The notes beneath the pieces are model-generated. The model had not been told where the DNA came from and did not search any database. It saw nothing but the letters and a program-made list of their open reading frames with translations. Positions 49,971 to 58,148 of a stretch of 64,000 nucleotides of DNA are shown piece by piece (positions within the stretch are counted from its first letter, which is position 1; every line of letters begins with the position of its first letter). The position numbers and the translations under genes were made by a program. The stretch lies in the IMG/VR virus record IMGVR_UViG_3300005617_000008, positions 1-64,000 of that record, one strand, 5' to 3'. The stretch is from a virus.

Positions 49971-50431
49971 TAGAGCACCTCCAGTGTGGCATCATCATGA
50001 ACAACTAGAATCGTACTCGCGTTAATCTTTCCCAAATTATCCTGCGCAAACTTCGTCGAGATGCTTACTACTGCAACGTCAACATGATCGTCAATAAAAG
50101 TTCCCTCGATGAGTTGCACTTGAGAATTATTTGCGGCAAGTACTCTGCGTCCGGCTGCGAGAGCTTCAGGATTCAATTCAGTTGCGTATACCGGACTCGC
50201 CCCTAGCTTCTCAGCCGCAATAGAGAGAATGCACGAACCCGCACCGAGCTCGTGAAACGACATTCTCGGTTTGACATATTGAGACAACGCGAGCAGTGCA
50301 GCTTTCGTTGTGTCATGCCAGCCCGCGCCGTAACAGTGGCCCAGCGGTGGCATTACGATGCGCCACTTACCTTCAGGAGTAGGAGTAGAGTCCCAATCAC
50401 CCGCTATAACGAACGAGCCGACCTTGATCAC
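49970..50431 (-). CDS. PrmA-like SAM-dependent methyltransferase (153 aa)
   Basis: FHELGAGSCILSIAAEKLGA is a class I motif I, followed by VYATELNPEALAAGRRVLAA, as in PrmA-type protein methyltransferases. Shorter than PrmA (catalytic domain only). Presence inside the virion gene run suggests it modifies a virion protein or host target (inference). Confidence 0.75.
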   Translation of the reverse strand: MIKVGSFVIAGDWDSTPTPEGKWRIVMPPLGHCYGAGWHDTTKAALLALSQYVKPRMSFHELGAGSCILSIAAEKLGASPVYATELNPEALAAGRRVLAANNSQVQLIEGTFIDDHVDVAVVSISTKFAQDNLGKINASTILVVHDDATLEVL

Positions 50432-50449
50432 TTGCTCAACCTTTTAATT

Positions 50450-50478
50450 AAAACGGCCACGATCAGCAGTCCGTGACC
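50450..50478 (-). terminator. Rho-independent-like terminator
   Basis: Minus strand GGTCACG pairs with CGTGGCC (one GU) over a 10-nt loop, followed by GTTTTAATT. Lies between the 50509 gene and the methyltransferase-like gene and would reduce transcription into it. Confidence 0.5.
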
Positions 50479-50508
50479 GCGATTGGTTTTATTCCCTTAT
50501 TTACCCAA

Positions 50509-51021
50509 CTACACTTCCACAACCATGTAAGCGTAGGCGTTGACTGCTGTTCCTGCTTTTACCCGAATACGGGCAAACTTCGAGACCTGAATCACGGGCT
50601 CACGTCCTAATGGAAACTGCTTGACGTACTGGTTTGTGGGCGCAATCAATTGAATGTCGAATTCACGGATGGCAGTTATCGTTCCTTCACCGGAGGCGTT
50701 GTATCCCGTTGAAGTTGTTCCTACGGGAAACAGATTAGTAGTCGGATCACCACCCGCAAGAGCTTCGGCGTTTAGCTTCATAATGTCATTTGCAACCGAA
50801 GCTGTTACAGTAGCCGCTACGTCCGTTTCGCAGAGTTCGACCTTGATCGGAGTTGCTGCGGCTGAACCGTCAAACGAGATTCCCCACTCAATGATCTTGA
50901 AGGTTGCTGTAGCGCTGGCCTTCACTTGGAGCAACGTCAGAATCGCGGTGGTAGTAGACAGGGTAGCAAAAGATGCCGTTGTCGGCATCGGGCCACTACC
51001 GATAAGGTACTGTTGGGCCAT
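50509..51021 (-). CDS. Beta-rich virion-like protein (170 aa)
   Basis: Reads STTTAILTLLQVKASATATF, FKIIEWGISFDGSAAATPIK, KFARIRVKAGTAVNAYAYMV. Pattern fits small beta-sandwich decoration or tail-associated proteins next to the head genes. Confidence 0.6.
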   Translation of the reverse strand: MAQQYLIGSGPMPTTASFATLSTTTAILTLLQVKASATATFKIIEWGISFDGSAAATPIKVELCETDVAATVTASVANDIMKLNAEALAGGDPTTNLFPVGTTSTGYNASGEGTITAIREFDIQLIAPTNQYVKQFPLGREPVIQVSKFARIRVKAGTAVNAYAYMVVEV

Positions 51022-51024
51022 CTT

Positions 51025-51489
51025 TTACGCTATCCGCAGTAGTCCGGTGGTCGCATCGTTCGTCGGCATCGTGAGGGTGAACGTACCGGCGGTCACAGTC
51101 TGACTCCCAAAGGTGTGAACACTCACCGCTTTATCACCTTGAGTAGAGTTATAAATGAGCACCGCATCAAACGCAGTAGAGAGTGTCACGTTAGTAAATA
51201 CGATTGAGTTTGTAGGCGTAGTGAACGCAGTGGTGCCGGAAGTGTTGGGCGCAATCCAGTCAGGTGATCCGGTTAGGTCAACTCCTCCTGCGGTGTAATT
51301 CGTTCCTGAGACCTCGCCCGTTGACGAATAGGCCGTAGTGCCAGCACCTAACGAGGCAGAAGCAAGAAATAGCGCAGCCTTGAAAGAGTCGGGGGTTGTG
51401 CCGGCTCGAACTACTGAAGTACCCAAGGCGTGGATTCCGTTAAGAATCTCCTTTTTGAACGAAGTGCACATGCTTTGCGAGTTAGCCAT
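51025..51489 (-). CDS. Beta-rich virion-like protein (154 aa)
   Basis: ILNGIHALGTSVVRAGTTPD, TTAFTTPTNSIVFTNVTLST: a pattern of phage decoration-type or 'minor capsid' proteins of unknown exact role. Four bp from the previous gene. Confidence 0.6.
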   Translation of the reverse strand: MANSQSMCTSFKKEILNGIHALGTSVVRAGTTPDSFKAALFLASASLGAGTTAYSSTGEVSGTNYTAGGVDLTGSPDWIAPNTSGTTAFTTPTNSIVFTNVTLSTAFDAVLIYNSTQGDKAVSVHTFGSQTVTAGTFTLTMPTNDATTGLLRIA

Positions 51490-51502
51490 TTTCCTCTCTC
51501 CT

Positions 51503-51691
51503 TCAGAGCTGAGCCGCTACACCTTCAATCGAAACATTCTTCTTCAGTGTCACATGGGCCGAACGATGAACAAGTTCTCCGTTTAAGTAGTATTCCGTCC
51601 ACGTCGTATACTCATCCTCATTGTCCACCGCTCCGGTTCGTTTTTCCAGGAGCGATTCGTCCATCTCACCGTGGGTAGTAGTAACTAGCAT
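51503..51691 (-). CDS. Small hypothetical protein (62 aa)
   Basis: Reads TWTEYYLNGELVHRSAHVTL, a short beta-type segment common among phage proteins next to capsid genes. Stop and start of neighbours abut closely. Unknown. Confidence 0.55.
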   Translation of the reverse strand: MLVTTTHGEMDESLLEKRTGAVDNEDEYTTWTEYYLNGELVHRSAHVTLKKNVSIEGVAAQL

Positions 51692-52998
51692 TAGGCAACC
51701 GCCTTGCTCGCGCTGCGCCGCTTGTTCTCTTCCGGCGATGCAATAGCTTTATTCTCAGCCGGGGCAGAGATCGCCTTCGCGTCAACATCAATCCAGCCAT
51801 TCTCACGCGCTAATGCCTCGGGAATCTGAGTGCCCTTGCCCGCAATCTGCACCACTGCCCCAACTGGAATCCGGCCTGGATTATCCACGGCCTTGTAACT
51901 CCCATCCTGCATCTTGTAGATCCAACGATCTGAGGTCCACATTTTCATCGCTTCTGGTACTCCATTTCTGTATCGCGCGGCAGTTTCAATTAACGCCCCT
52001 TCAAGTCTATCAAATTCACTCTCAGGATTAAGGGAGTCAGCCAGCGCCAACACCGCGTTAGATCGCTGTCGATAGTAGACTTCATCAGTGAGCAGCCGAT
52101 CCACTTCGACGTACCATGCTGCAATATCATTTCGATCGATGAAGATTCCCGCATCTCCAAAGGCTTCCTTTAATCCTTCAGTCGGATGCGCTATCGTGGG
52201 AATTCCTGCACAAGCAGCCTCAATTCCTACTCGCCCATAAGACTCGTAATCTGAGGGCATCAGCAGCACTTTGGTTTTGCGGAATACTTCTCGAATATCC
52301 GGCGTATGGGCCATCCATTCGATGTTTCCTGAGGCGGCGTACTTCGGATCGGTTCCGGGTGCTGTGATTACCTGATCACCATAGCCGCCTTCGACCGCAA
52401 GGAATTCACTATCAGGCATCTGTTTCGCCAGTGCCTTAAACGTATTTGCGCCCTTAGTTGGTGTCGGATTAACGAGGGTAATCTTTGTTCCGGTTTCGCA
52501 GCGATAGCGCTCCGGCTCAACTACGGGATGAACGATGATTGATGGAGCTAACCACTCATCAGGCATCTCCTGTCCAGCCCATTGACTGCGTTTTACTGCT
52601 AACCAGTGCGAGTTATAGATCGTGAGTGCGTTCTTATAAGGCACTCGAGCGTCTACGCGCCAGTACATGAGTTGCGCATCGTTGTGAACGAAATGAACCA
52701 AGGGAATCTTCGTCGCCATTGCGAGGCTCATGGCCTGGCTAGTGAGGTCGAGATGGGTAACGAGAAGATCGGAATCTTTGACGAAGTGCTCTAGCCATGA
52801 TTGCACACCTCGACGTGGGGGTCTGACTACGTTGATACCATCGATCTCATAAGGTGCGGTCTTGCTGCGGTCGCAAACTACGTTAACGGTATGCCCACGC
52901 CGCACCGTTGCCCGGAGCGCTGCATGGACAGTAGTTTCACTTCCCGCGTTATGCTCGGGCGGAAATAAATGGAAGTAGCCAGTTAGTCTCATTTGCAA
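51691..52998 (-). CDS. GT4 glycosyltransferase with C-terminal extension (435 aa)
   Basis: Residues 1-350 form a GT-B glycosyltransferase: HLFPPEHNAGSETTVHAALR at the start, and the GT4 signature LLMPSDYESYGRVGIEAACA near residue 225 with EAFGDAGIFIDRNDIAAWYV. After residue 350 come an uncharacterised segment and an Ala/Lys tail. Sits two genes from the capsid cluster, so it may modify virion proteins or host glycans. Confidence 0.85.
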   Translation of the reverse strand: MQMRLTGYFHLFPPEHNAGSETTVHAALRATVRRGHTVNVVCDRSKTAPYEIDGINVVRPPRRGVQSWLEHFVKDSDLLVTHLDLTSQAMSLAMATKIPLVHFVHNDAQLMYWRVDARVPYKNALTIYNSHWLAVKRSQWAGQEMPDEWLAPSIIVHPVVEPERYRCETGTKITLVNPTPTKGANTFKALAKQMPDSEFLAVEGGYGDQVITAPGTDPKYAASGNIEWMAHTPDIREVFRKTKVLLMPSDYESYGRVGIEAACAGIPTIAHPTEGLKEAFGDAGIFIDRNDIAAWYVEVDRLLTDEVYYRQRSNAVLALADSLNPESEFDRLEGALIETAARYRNGVPEAMKMWTSDRWIYKMQDGSYKAVDNPGRIPVGAVVQIAGKGTQIPEALARENGWIDVDAKAISAPAENKAIASPEENKRRSASKAVA

Positions 52999-53005
52999 AG
53001 TTGGC

Positions 53006-53048
53006 GGCGGTCACCTGCTGCGAAGAAGGCGAACTTAAGGTAACCGCC
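53006..53048 (-). repeat. Imperfect inverted repeat after the HNH gene
   Basis: GGCGGTTACC and GGTGACCGCC (minus strand) can pair with one mismatch over a ~23-nt loop. It lies just before the GT4 gene start; no U-run. Could limit readthrough from the HNH gene. Confidence 0.35.
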
Positions 53049-53053
53049 TTTCA

Positions 53054-53791
53054 TCACGGGCTGTTGTGCGCCGCGACAATTTCAGGTAACGGCCCATATA
53101 GTTCACGGTAGCGTTTCAAATCTGCCACGTCCCTCATTCTATCTGCCACTGTTTTATTCGAGTGCTCCATCAACGAAAGCAACTGAAGGTTTTCAGGTCT
53201 GTTATCAGTCTTTATTCGGTTGATATGGTCCACGTGTTCCTCAGTCAACAGGTATCTTCCGAGCGCCTCTTCCATAATCAGGCGGTGATAAAGAATACGT
53301 CCGTGACTCGTCTTTGCCTTTGGGTGGTCCGGCTTCCAAACCCTGACATAACCAGCCTTATCAATGATCGCAGGACGCCCGTTATAATCAAAGCCCGCGT
53401 GTCGGGTTGTCTGTCCGATTGCCTTGCAGTCCTTAGAGCAAAAGCGGCCTGCGCCTGCCAATGCTTCTGATGGTCTAAGTTCATATTCCTTACCGCATGT
53501 CTCACAGGTTCGTCGCGTCTTAGGCTTAGTATGTCCAATGCTTTGACAGCGCCGTGAGCAATACTTCTGACTGTTAAACCAAGGCTGGCGATAAAATACC
53601 AAGCCACAAACCAGACAGGGCTTTTCAGTGCCAGTCCGAGGCTTACAGGGCACGTAGCACTTTCGAGAGCAGAACACACGCCCCGTCTTATTACGAGCCA
53701 AGTCCGAAACTCGGCGGAGATCTGGCTTACCACACGTCTCACACTTAACCTCGACTTGCTCAACTTTGTACCTTCCCTTTTTAACGTACAT
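53054..53791 (-). CDS. HNH homing endonuclease with Cys-pair fingers (245 aa)
   Basis: N-terminal 130 residues contain three CxxC...CxxC fingers (CETCGKPDLRR...FCSRKC, CLVCGLVF...YCSRRC, CETCGKEY...FCSKDC). The HNH core follows: RILYHRLIMEEALGRYLLTE, EHVDHINRIKTDNRPENLQL. Free-standing homing endonuclease inserted next to the capsid gene, with its own weak promoter. Confidence 0.85.
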   Translation of the reverse strand: MYVKKGRYKVEQVEVKCETCGKPDLRRVSDLARNKTGRVFCSRKCYVPCKPRTGTEKPCLVCGLVFYRQPWFNSQKYCSRRCQSIGHTKPKTRRTCETCGKEYELRPSEALAGAGRFCSKDCKAIGQTTRHAGFDYNGRPAIIDKAGYVRVWKPDHPKAKTSHGRILYHRLIMEEALGRYLLTEEHVDHINRIKTDNRPENLQLLSLMEHSNKTVADRMRDVADLKRYRELYGPLPEIVAAHNSP

Positions 53792-53827
53792 TGTCGTACC
53801 CCCAGCTAACCAATCGATGTACGTTTA

Positions 53828-53857
53828 AGTATATCGCGTAAACTAGCGGTACGGCAA
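53828..53857 (-). promoter_or_regulatory. Possible promoter for the HNH gene
   Basis: Minus-strand TTGCCG (53857-53852) and TATACT (53833-53828), spacer 18 bp, about 35 bp before the HNH ATG. Confidence 0.35.
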
Positions 53858-53889
53858 TACGTTTAATCAAAGAACGTTATGCGAAAACC

Positions 53890-55215
53890 CTAGGAATTCG
53901 CGCCAGAATGGAGATCTATTTTGACGACGGCGGGTGGCCGGAGCACACCAAACGCCCATCGACCTTCATACAAGATGTCGATGATGTTGCGCTCGAAGTG
54001 GTCTCGGTTCGAGTCAGTCATGTATACCGTTGGATCTTGTCGGTCCCACACGACCAACTGTTTCAGATCGCCTGTGTAGCCAGTGCCTTGTGGGATGACT
54101 TCCGACTCGATGACCGGGAGGCCCCACAGCATTTTAGTGCCCATCTGCATTGGGCCACCAAAATAGAACTGCCCCTGCGCCCCGCGCGCAAGATCAATGG
54201 TCTCCCAATCGTAAGAATTGAGCAGGAACGCAGTCGAGCGCGCACGGCCTTGAATCATGGCGGCAGTGCGGGCCTTGCGTGTTGTGGTTAAAAGTCCGCC
54301 TGTAGTGTCTTCTGTGTCTGGCACAAAAGCCTGCGGCGTCAGATTCGGCGTGTTCTCCAGTCCAGTGAAGTGATTCGCGCCTCCCGGTCCCGCCACGATT
54401 TCCTCTTCAAGCTCGAGATCGATATCACGACGCATGAAGTTCGTCATCATTGACTGAAGCTGTGGTGCATCCGCAAGGATCGTGCGGGTGGCTTGCATGA
54501 TGACCGCAATGGTCTTCACGCCAGTTTGAACGACTTCGAGAGACATGCTCGCTTTCGGCTTGAGCGCGAGATCGTCAGTGGCGGAGGTCGCCTCGGGAAC
54601 AATCTTGGCCGCACGGGTGAGCGAGTTAACCCGCACATACTCAATCAGATTTGAGCCTGTCTGGAGAATCGTAATCACGTCACGAATACTTGGCTCGCGC
54701 AGTGGCAAGTCAATCGGCCAAGGACCATAGTCACGACGGATAAGCGAGCCACCAGCCGTTCCCGGTACGGTCATCACGAGGTCTTTGAATGACAAATCAC
54801 CTAAGCCTACATCTGCCGGCTTGATATCTGGTGATCTGCCAAACTTAATCGTGCCCATCTCTTTACCTTCAGGGGCAATCTGAGCACGCCACGCCTTAAA
54901 GTCCGGCGTGTTGATGAGCAGTTCGCCCATCGTTTTGAGTTCAGGCTGAGCGTCGCCGCCGAGATTGCCAAAATCAGGACGCCCTACGGGCTGCTTGAGG
55001 AAATCGTCAATTGCCTTCAGGCGCTTCTTTCGATCCGCGTACTTGTTCTCTTCGTCAACCTCTGCAACCAACTCTTCGATTCGTTTCCAGCGAGTATCAA
55101 GTTCGGCTTTCTGTTCGGTAGTAGGGTCTTCCGAACCTTGCTTTGCCCAAAAAGCCTGCTCTGCGTCTTTCAGTTCCTTGAGTTCCTGCGTGGCTGTTTT
55201 TTTCTCTTCGGCCAT
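53890..55215 (-). CDS. Major capsid protein (HK97 fold)
   Basis: First ~105 residues are a charged coiled coil (delta scaffold domain, probably removed by the protease). The body shows VPGTAGGSLIRRDYGPWPID, MSLEVVQTGVKTIAVIMQAT, and the AAMIQGRARSTAFLLNSYDW and GLPVIESEVIPQGTGYTGDL blocks of HK97-type coats; it ends HSGANS. 441 residues. Directly after the protease gene. Confidence 0.9.
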   Translation of the reverse strand: MAEEKKTATQELKELKDAEQAFWAKQGSEDPTTEQKAELDTRWKRIEELVAEVDEENKYADRKKRLKAIDDFLKQPVGRPDFGNLGGDAQPELKTMGELLINTPDFKAWRAQIAPEGKEMGTIKFGRSPDIKPADVGLGDLSFKDLVMTVPGTAGGSLIRRDYGPWPIDLPLREPSIRDVITILQTGSNLIEYVRVNSLTRAAKIVPEATSATDDLALKPKASMSLEVVQTGVKTIAVIMQATRTILADAPQLQSMMTNFMRRDIDLELEEEIVAGPGGANHFTGLENTPNLTPQAFVPDTEDTTGGLLTTTRKARTAAMIQGRARSTAFLLNSYDWETIDLARGAQGQFYFGGPMQMGTKMLWGLPVIESEVIPQGTGYTGDLKQLVVWDRQDPTVYMTDSNRDHFERNIIDILYEGRWAFGVLRPPAVVKIDLHSGANS

Positions 55216-55237
55216 CTTTTGCTCCTTCTGTCGAGAG

Positions 55238-56356
55238 CTACGCGAGTGCTCGAATAGCGAGACTCTGCATGCGTAGCGATTGAGTCCTTAGCGTATCCAC
55301 GTCGATCTCTTTTTCTTTAGGCTTCGGTTCGCTCATAGCCAGTAGCGCGTCGAGATCTCCCATGAGTGCCGTGAGGGAGTCTTTGCATTTCTGTACCGTG
55401 GCGCGATTTGAAGTCGAGAGTACGCGGCCCTCTTTTACGCGGGCTTCGTGGTTACGCTGCATGTTTTCGATAAACTTCTTCAACGCAGCGGGTGCCGCTT
55501 TATCGAAGGACTCAAAGGATTCGGATGCCGTGATCTCTTTGAGGTAAAACTCGTCATCAGAACTGGTTAGAAATTCTTCAATTTGTGCCGTGACTAACGG
55601 GATCATCGTGGGCGGATACTCGTTGAACGCTTCCGCGACCTTCGCCTTCCAGTCCATTACTACGCCAGTCACATTAGAATCTTTCGCGGTCTCGGCAATC
55701 TTGCGGATGACACGGCGCAGAGCTGAGTCAATTTCCCACGTGGAAGGCGTTGTTTGGGCCATCTCTTCAGCAAGCATGCCTTTCGACTCGTTGGTGATGG
55801 ACTTAACCGCAGTCGCCATTGCCAGCTTGTTCATTGGTGCCGTGACTATTGAGTCTTCGATCACTTCGCCTTTTTTCAGGATGCGGATGCGATCGAACTT
55901 CTGCGCCTTTTGTAGATTTGCTTGCAGTCGCTCGGCTTTCACGTAGAGCGGCAACTGCTCTTTGTAGTCTTTGGCTTCGATATAGGACTTATCTGACACC
56001 GAATAGCCAAACGAGAAGCCCACACGCTTGCCGGCCTTCTTACGTTCAACTGCCTTGGTGCGAACCGCCTGTGCGTCAGGCGTGGAGTGAAATTCCGAAT
56101 CGACAAAGAAGCCGTGGTCATCTTCCTTCGCAACCATCGGATAACCAACCGCTTTATCAAAATCCCAATCATGCGAGTGCGCTGTAAATCCCGCCTCCAG
56201 GTATTCGGTTATGCAGTCCTTGAAAAAGCCGGGAACGATGAGATCCCCGCCTTCGTCAATTTCATTAAAGACTGCTCGATAGCCAGAGATATGGCCCGGA
56301 CCTTCATCTGAGACCGTCAGGTCTTTCAGGTCGATGAACTTGCGCTCAATGTCCAT
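55238..56356 (-). CDS. Prohead protease (HK97-type)
   Basis: Cuts scaffold/delta domains during capsid maturation. FTAHSHDWDFDKAVGYPMVA (catalytic His) and KAGKRVGFSFGYSVSDK (catalytic Ser) are both within the first 150 residues. The remaining C-terminal 200+ residues are a helical extension that may serve as scaffold, since no separate scaffold gene is seen. ATG 56356 preceded by GGAG; the longer frame through the hairpin is less likely. Confidence 0.87.
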   Translation of the reverse strand: MDIERKFIDLKDLTVSDEGPGHISGYRAVFNEIDEGGDLIVPGFFKDCITEYLEAGFTAHSHDWDFDKAVGYPMVAKEDDHGFFVDSEFHSTPDAQAVRTKAVERKKAGKRVGFSFGYSVSDKSYIEAKDYKEQLPLYVKAERLQANLQKAQKFDRIRILKKGEVIEDSIVTAPMNKLAMATAVKSITNESKGMLAEEMAQTTPSTWEIDSALRRVIRKIAETAKDSNVTGVVMDWKAKVAEAFNEYPPTMIPLVTAQIEEFLTSSDDEFYLKEITASESFESFDKAAPAALKKFIENMQRNHEARVKEGRVLSTSNRATVQKCKDSLTALMGDLDALLAMSEPKPKEKEIDVDTLRTQSLRMQSLAIRALA

Positions 56357-56384
56357 TTCTTGAAGGCTCCAGAAAAATACGAAA

Positions 56385-56461
56385 CCCGCCATGACTCCCG
56401 GTTAGGAATCAGGCGGGCGGTAAGCATCGTTGTGCTTCGTGGCTCGCTAAGTGGTTATCAA
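56385..56461 (-). promoter_or_regulatory. Two-hairpin RNA element C before protease-capsid
   Basis: Minus strand: TTGATAACCACTTAGCG (56461-56445), hairpin AAGCA/TGCTT (56437-56433, 56426-56422), then CCCGCC/GGCGGG (56417-56412, 56390-56385) with inner TGA-TCC/GGA-TCA pairs and loop TAACCG, then TTTCGTATTTTT. Stems differ from element B by paired changes while loop and flank are conserved. Confidence 0.72.
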
Positions 56462-56462
56462 G

Positions 56463-56633
56463 TTACGCGGTCTTCTCTCTTAGCCCCTTAACCCGATCTA
56501 TCAGGTTGTATAATTGCCGCTCAATCTTTTGTAGTTCCTGCTTGGTGTTCTGCGGAGACGTGTCCGGTTTGACTAAAGGGACATCCCGCGAATTCATCAA
56601 CGTGGATTCAGGTTTAGGGGATTGCTGGCTCAT
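56463..56633 (-). CDS. Short charged protein (56 aa)
   Basis: MSQQSPKPESTLMNSRDVPL then a coiled coil QKIERQLYNLIDRVKGLREK. Overlaps the next upstream gene in ATGA style. Unknown. Confidence 0.52.
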   Translation of the reverse strand: MSQQSPKPESTLMNSRDVPLVKPDTSPQNTKQELQKIERQLYNLIDRVKGLREKTA

Positions 56634-56818
56634 TGTACGATTAACTGCTGCTTTGTCCGCTCATCCATCCACCGTTTACAGGCGGCGTAATTGGCGGCAA
56701 TAAGGCAAATTGAGTGAGCGATGAATAGTTGGGCCTTGTCCTTTTGGCCAACCATACTGAGCACCACGGCCATCGCGGCATTCAAGGTAATGGCCTTAAC
56801 TATTTCTGTGTCGCTCAT
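56630..56818 (-). CDS. Small hydrophobic protein (62 aa)
   Basis: MSDTEIVKAITLNAAMAVVL then SMVGQKDKAQLFIAHSICLI; alternating Ala/Ile-rich helices, maybe one membrane or packing helix. Unknown. Confidence 0.55.
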   Translation of the reverse strand: MSDTEIVKAITLNAAMAVVLSMVGQKDKAQLFIAHSICLIAANYAACKRWMDERTKQQLIVQ

Positions 56819-56878
56819 TCCGTGCGGAGTTTAGCACAGTTTGGTTAAACATTTGCAAGGACATTTGTGCGTGGGACT

Positions 56879-57160
56879 TTATTCGTGTAGCCACTTCTGC
56901 GCCAACTCGCGCATCTTTGCCGGACAATGCGCTCTCGGTTCAAGGTTCCTGCAGTACTCGCAGAGCATGAGGTTGTAGCTGATATTGAATTCCTGTCCGC
57001 TCAGAATTGAGAAACCGCCCCGCTCCGAATGTCGCCCGCGTCCGCTCGCCTGCTGGCGCGTCATATGACAGGCAAGTTGCGATTCAGGCAGGTCGTTAGC
57101 CCGCACGAGTTCAAGGATGGCGGCGTGTTCATGCTGCGGTAGTGGCTGAAGGGCGTTCAT
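56879..57160 (-). CDS. Cys-pair hypothetical protein (93 aa)
   Basis: LQPLPQHEHAAILELVRAND, then MLCEYCRNLEPRAHCPAKMR near the end gives a three-Cys zinc-type patch. Overlaps the next gene start by 4 bp. Unknown. Confidence 0.55.
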   Translation of the reverse strand: MNALQPLPQHEHAAILELVRANDLPESQLACHMTRQQASGRGRHSERGGFSILSGQEFNISYNLMLCEYCRNLEPRAHCPAKMRELAQKWLHE

Positions 57161-57318
57161 ATCTCTTCATCCATAAACCGTAAGAATACTGACTGACATT
57201 CGGCCTCGACCACCTGAAGCAGCCGCTCAATTTCTTCATCAGATAAGCCAGCGGGTAGAGGGGCGCTTGCGATCTCCCGCCACTCACCGCCAGTCGATGA
57301 TTTTCCAGTCCGATCCAT
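57157..57318 (-). CDS. Short acidic protein (53 aa)
   Basis: MDRTGKSSTGGEWREIASAP, LSDEEIERLLQVVEAECQSV. Its start lies 35 bp inside the fucosyltransferase 3' end in another frame, and its stop overlaps the next ATG. Resembles short helical phage proteins; unknown. Confidence 0.52.
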   Translation of the reverse strand: MDRTGKSSTGGEWREIASAPLPAGLSDEEIERLLQVVEAECQSVFLRFMDEEI

Positions 57319-58045
57319 AAATATCATCCGCCCTCAACTGCGTATACTTCGGTCCGAACCACGGCCTCGGCGCAATCACTCGCTTATCCGGCGCATCGCT
57401 CAGCACTGCGGCCATTGCGGAGTAGCTTGAGTTGGCGATGATAAAGTGTTTGCATTTCTTCATCGACTTGAAATCTTCCAAGTAATCCCGCCCTTCGGAA
57501 TACTCAACTCCTGAGCCAAACATTTGCCGCGCTCCTGCAATGTCATCACTGAAGACGAGAAACTTTGCACCGTGGAACTCTTCCATTGCGGGACGATAGT
57601 AATCCATTGTCAGTCGCGGATGATAACCTTCGCCGTCGTTGTAATCCCCCGCGCGCCAATGAATTGCTACGTAGTCATTCTGCGGTGGCTCGTCTTTCAT
57701 GCGCAATTGCCAACGAACCTCGTCAATCGCGTGTGAGAAGAATTTCTCTGATTGCATGTGACCTGATAGGCTGGCGCTCTCAGTCAGGATCTCGTCTCTA
57801 AATCCCCAGTCAACGAACCTGTCAGGTAATGGCGGTCCATCATAACGGGGTAAGGGATTCTCGAAATACTTCTCAACGTCAATGTCTTCGGTGGAGTTGA
57901 ATCGCTCACGATGGTCCCAGTTGCGCCATTCAGGGAATAACGGTATCGCATTGTTCCGTCGTGCTATCCCGATTGTCGAGGCGATCTGGTAGAGCGCGTT
58001 GGCCCACCGTCCGTACCTCCCCAGCGCTGCAAATGTCACTATCAT
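57284..58045 (-). CDS. GT11 fucosyltransferase (alpha-1,2-type)
   Basis: 253 residues. N-terminal FAALGRYGRWANALYQIAST matches the 'GRLGNQMFQYA' start of GT11. The donor-binding block is VAIHWRAGDYND near residue 128 (family consensus H-x-R-x-GDY), followed by ANSSYSAMAAVLSDAPDKRV, the family's 'SNSSFSWWAAWL' motif. Transfers fucose from GDP-fucose; a GDP-fucose synthase lies just upstream. Confidence 0.87.
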   Translation of the reverse strand: MIVTFAALGRYGRWANALYQIASTIGIARRNNAIPLFPEWRNWDHRERFNSTEDIDVEKYFENPLPRYDGPPLPDRFVDWGFRDEILTESASLSGHMQSEKFFSHAIDEVRWQLRMKDEPPQNDYVAIHWRAGDYNDGEGYHPRLTMDYYRPAMEEFHGAKFLVFSDDIAGARQMFGSGVEYSEGRDYLEDFKSMKKCKHFIIANSSYSAMAAVLSDAPDKRVIAPRPWFGPKYTQLRADDIYGSDWKIIDWR

Positions 58046-58148
58046 AATGAATACTATTTACTCCACAGTTAACGCACCATGCCTCACCTTGCTCGTACTG
58101 CTCCCACTCGTGCGCAATACCAGTCAAAGGTTGAGCGTAGGCCCTCAT
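57930..58148 (-). CDS. Possible overlapping Cys protein (72 aa)
   Basis: Frame covering the gap between fucosyltransferase and fucose synthase, reading IAHEWEQYEQGEAWCVNCGV then NSIHYDSDICSAG, like small phage zinc proteins. Overlaps both neighbours in another frame (116 and 65 bp). Kept as low confidence. Confidence 0.35.
   Translation of the reverse strand: MRAYAQPLTGIAHEWEQYEQGEAWCVNCGVNSIHYDSDICSAGEVRTVGQRALPDRLDNRDSTTEQCDTVIP

Noticed and set aside
56356-56392. Longer prohead protease start (MAGFVFFWS...)
   Set aside because: This start lies inside the conserved GC hairpin; the ATG at 56356 with GGAG is better. The same applies to MAGFFFCKG before the major tail protein.
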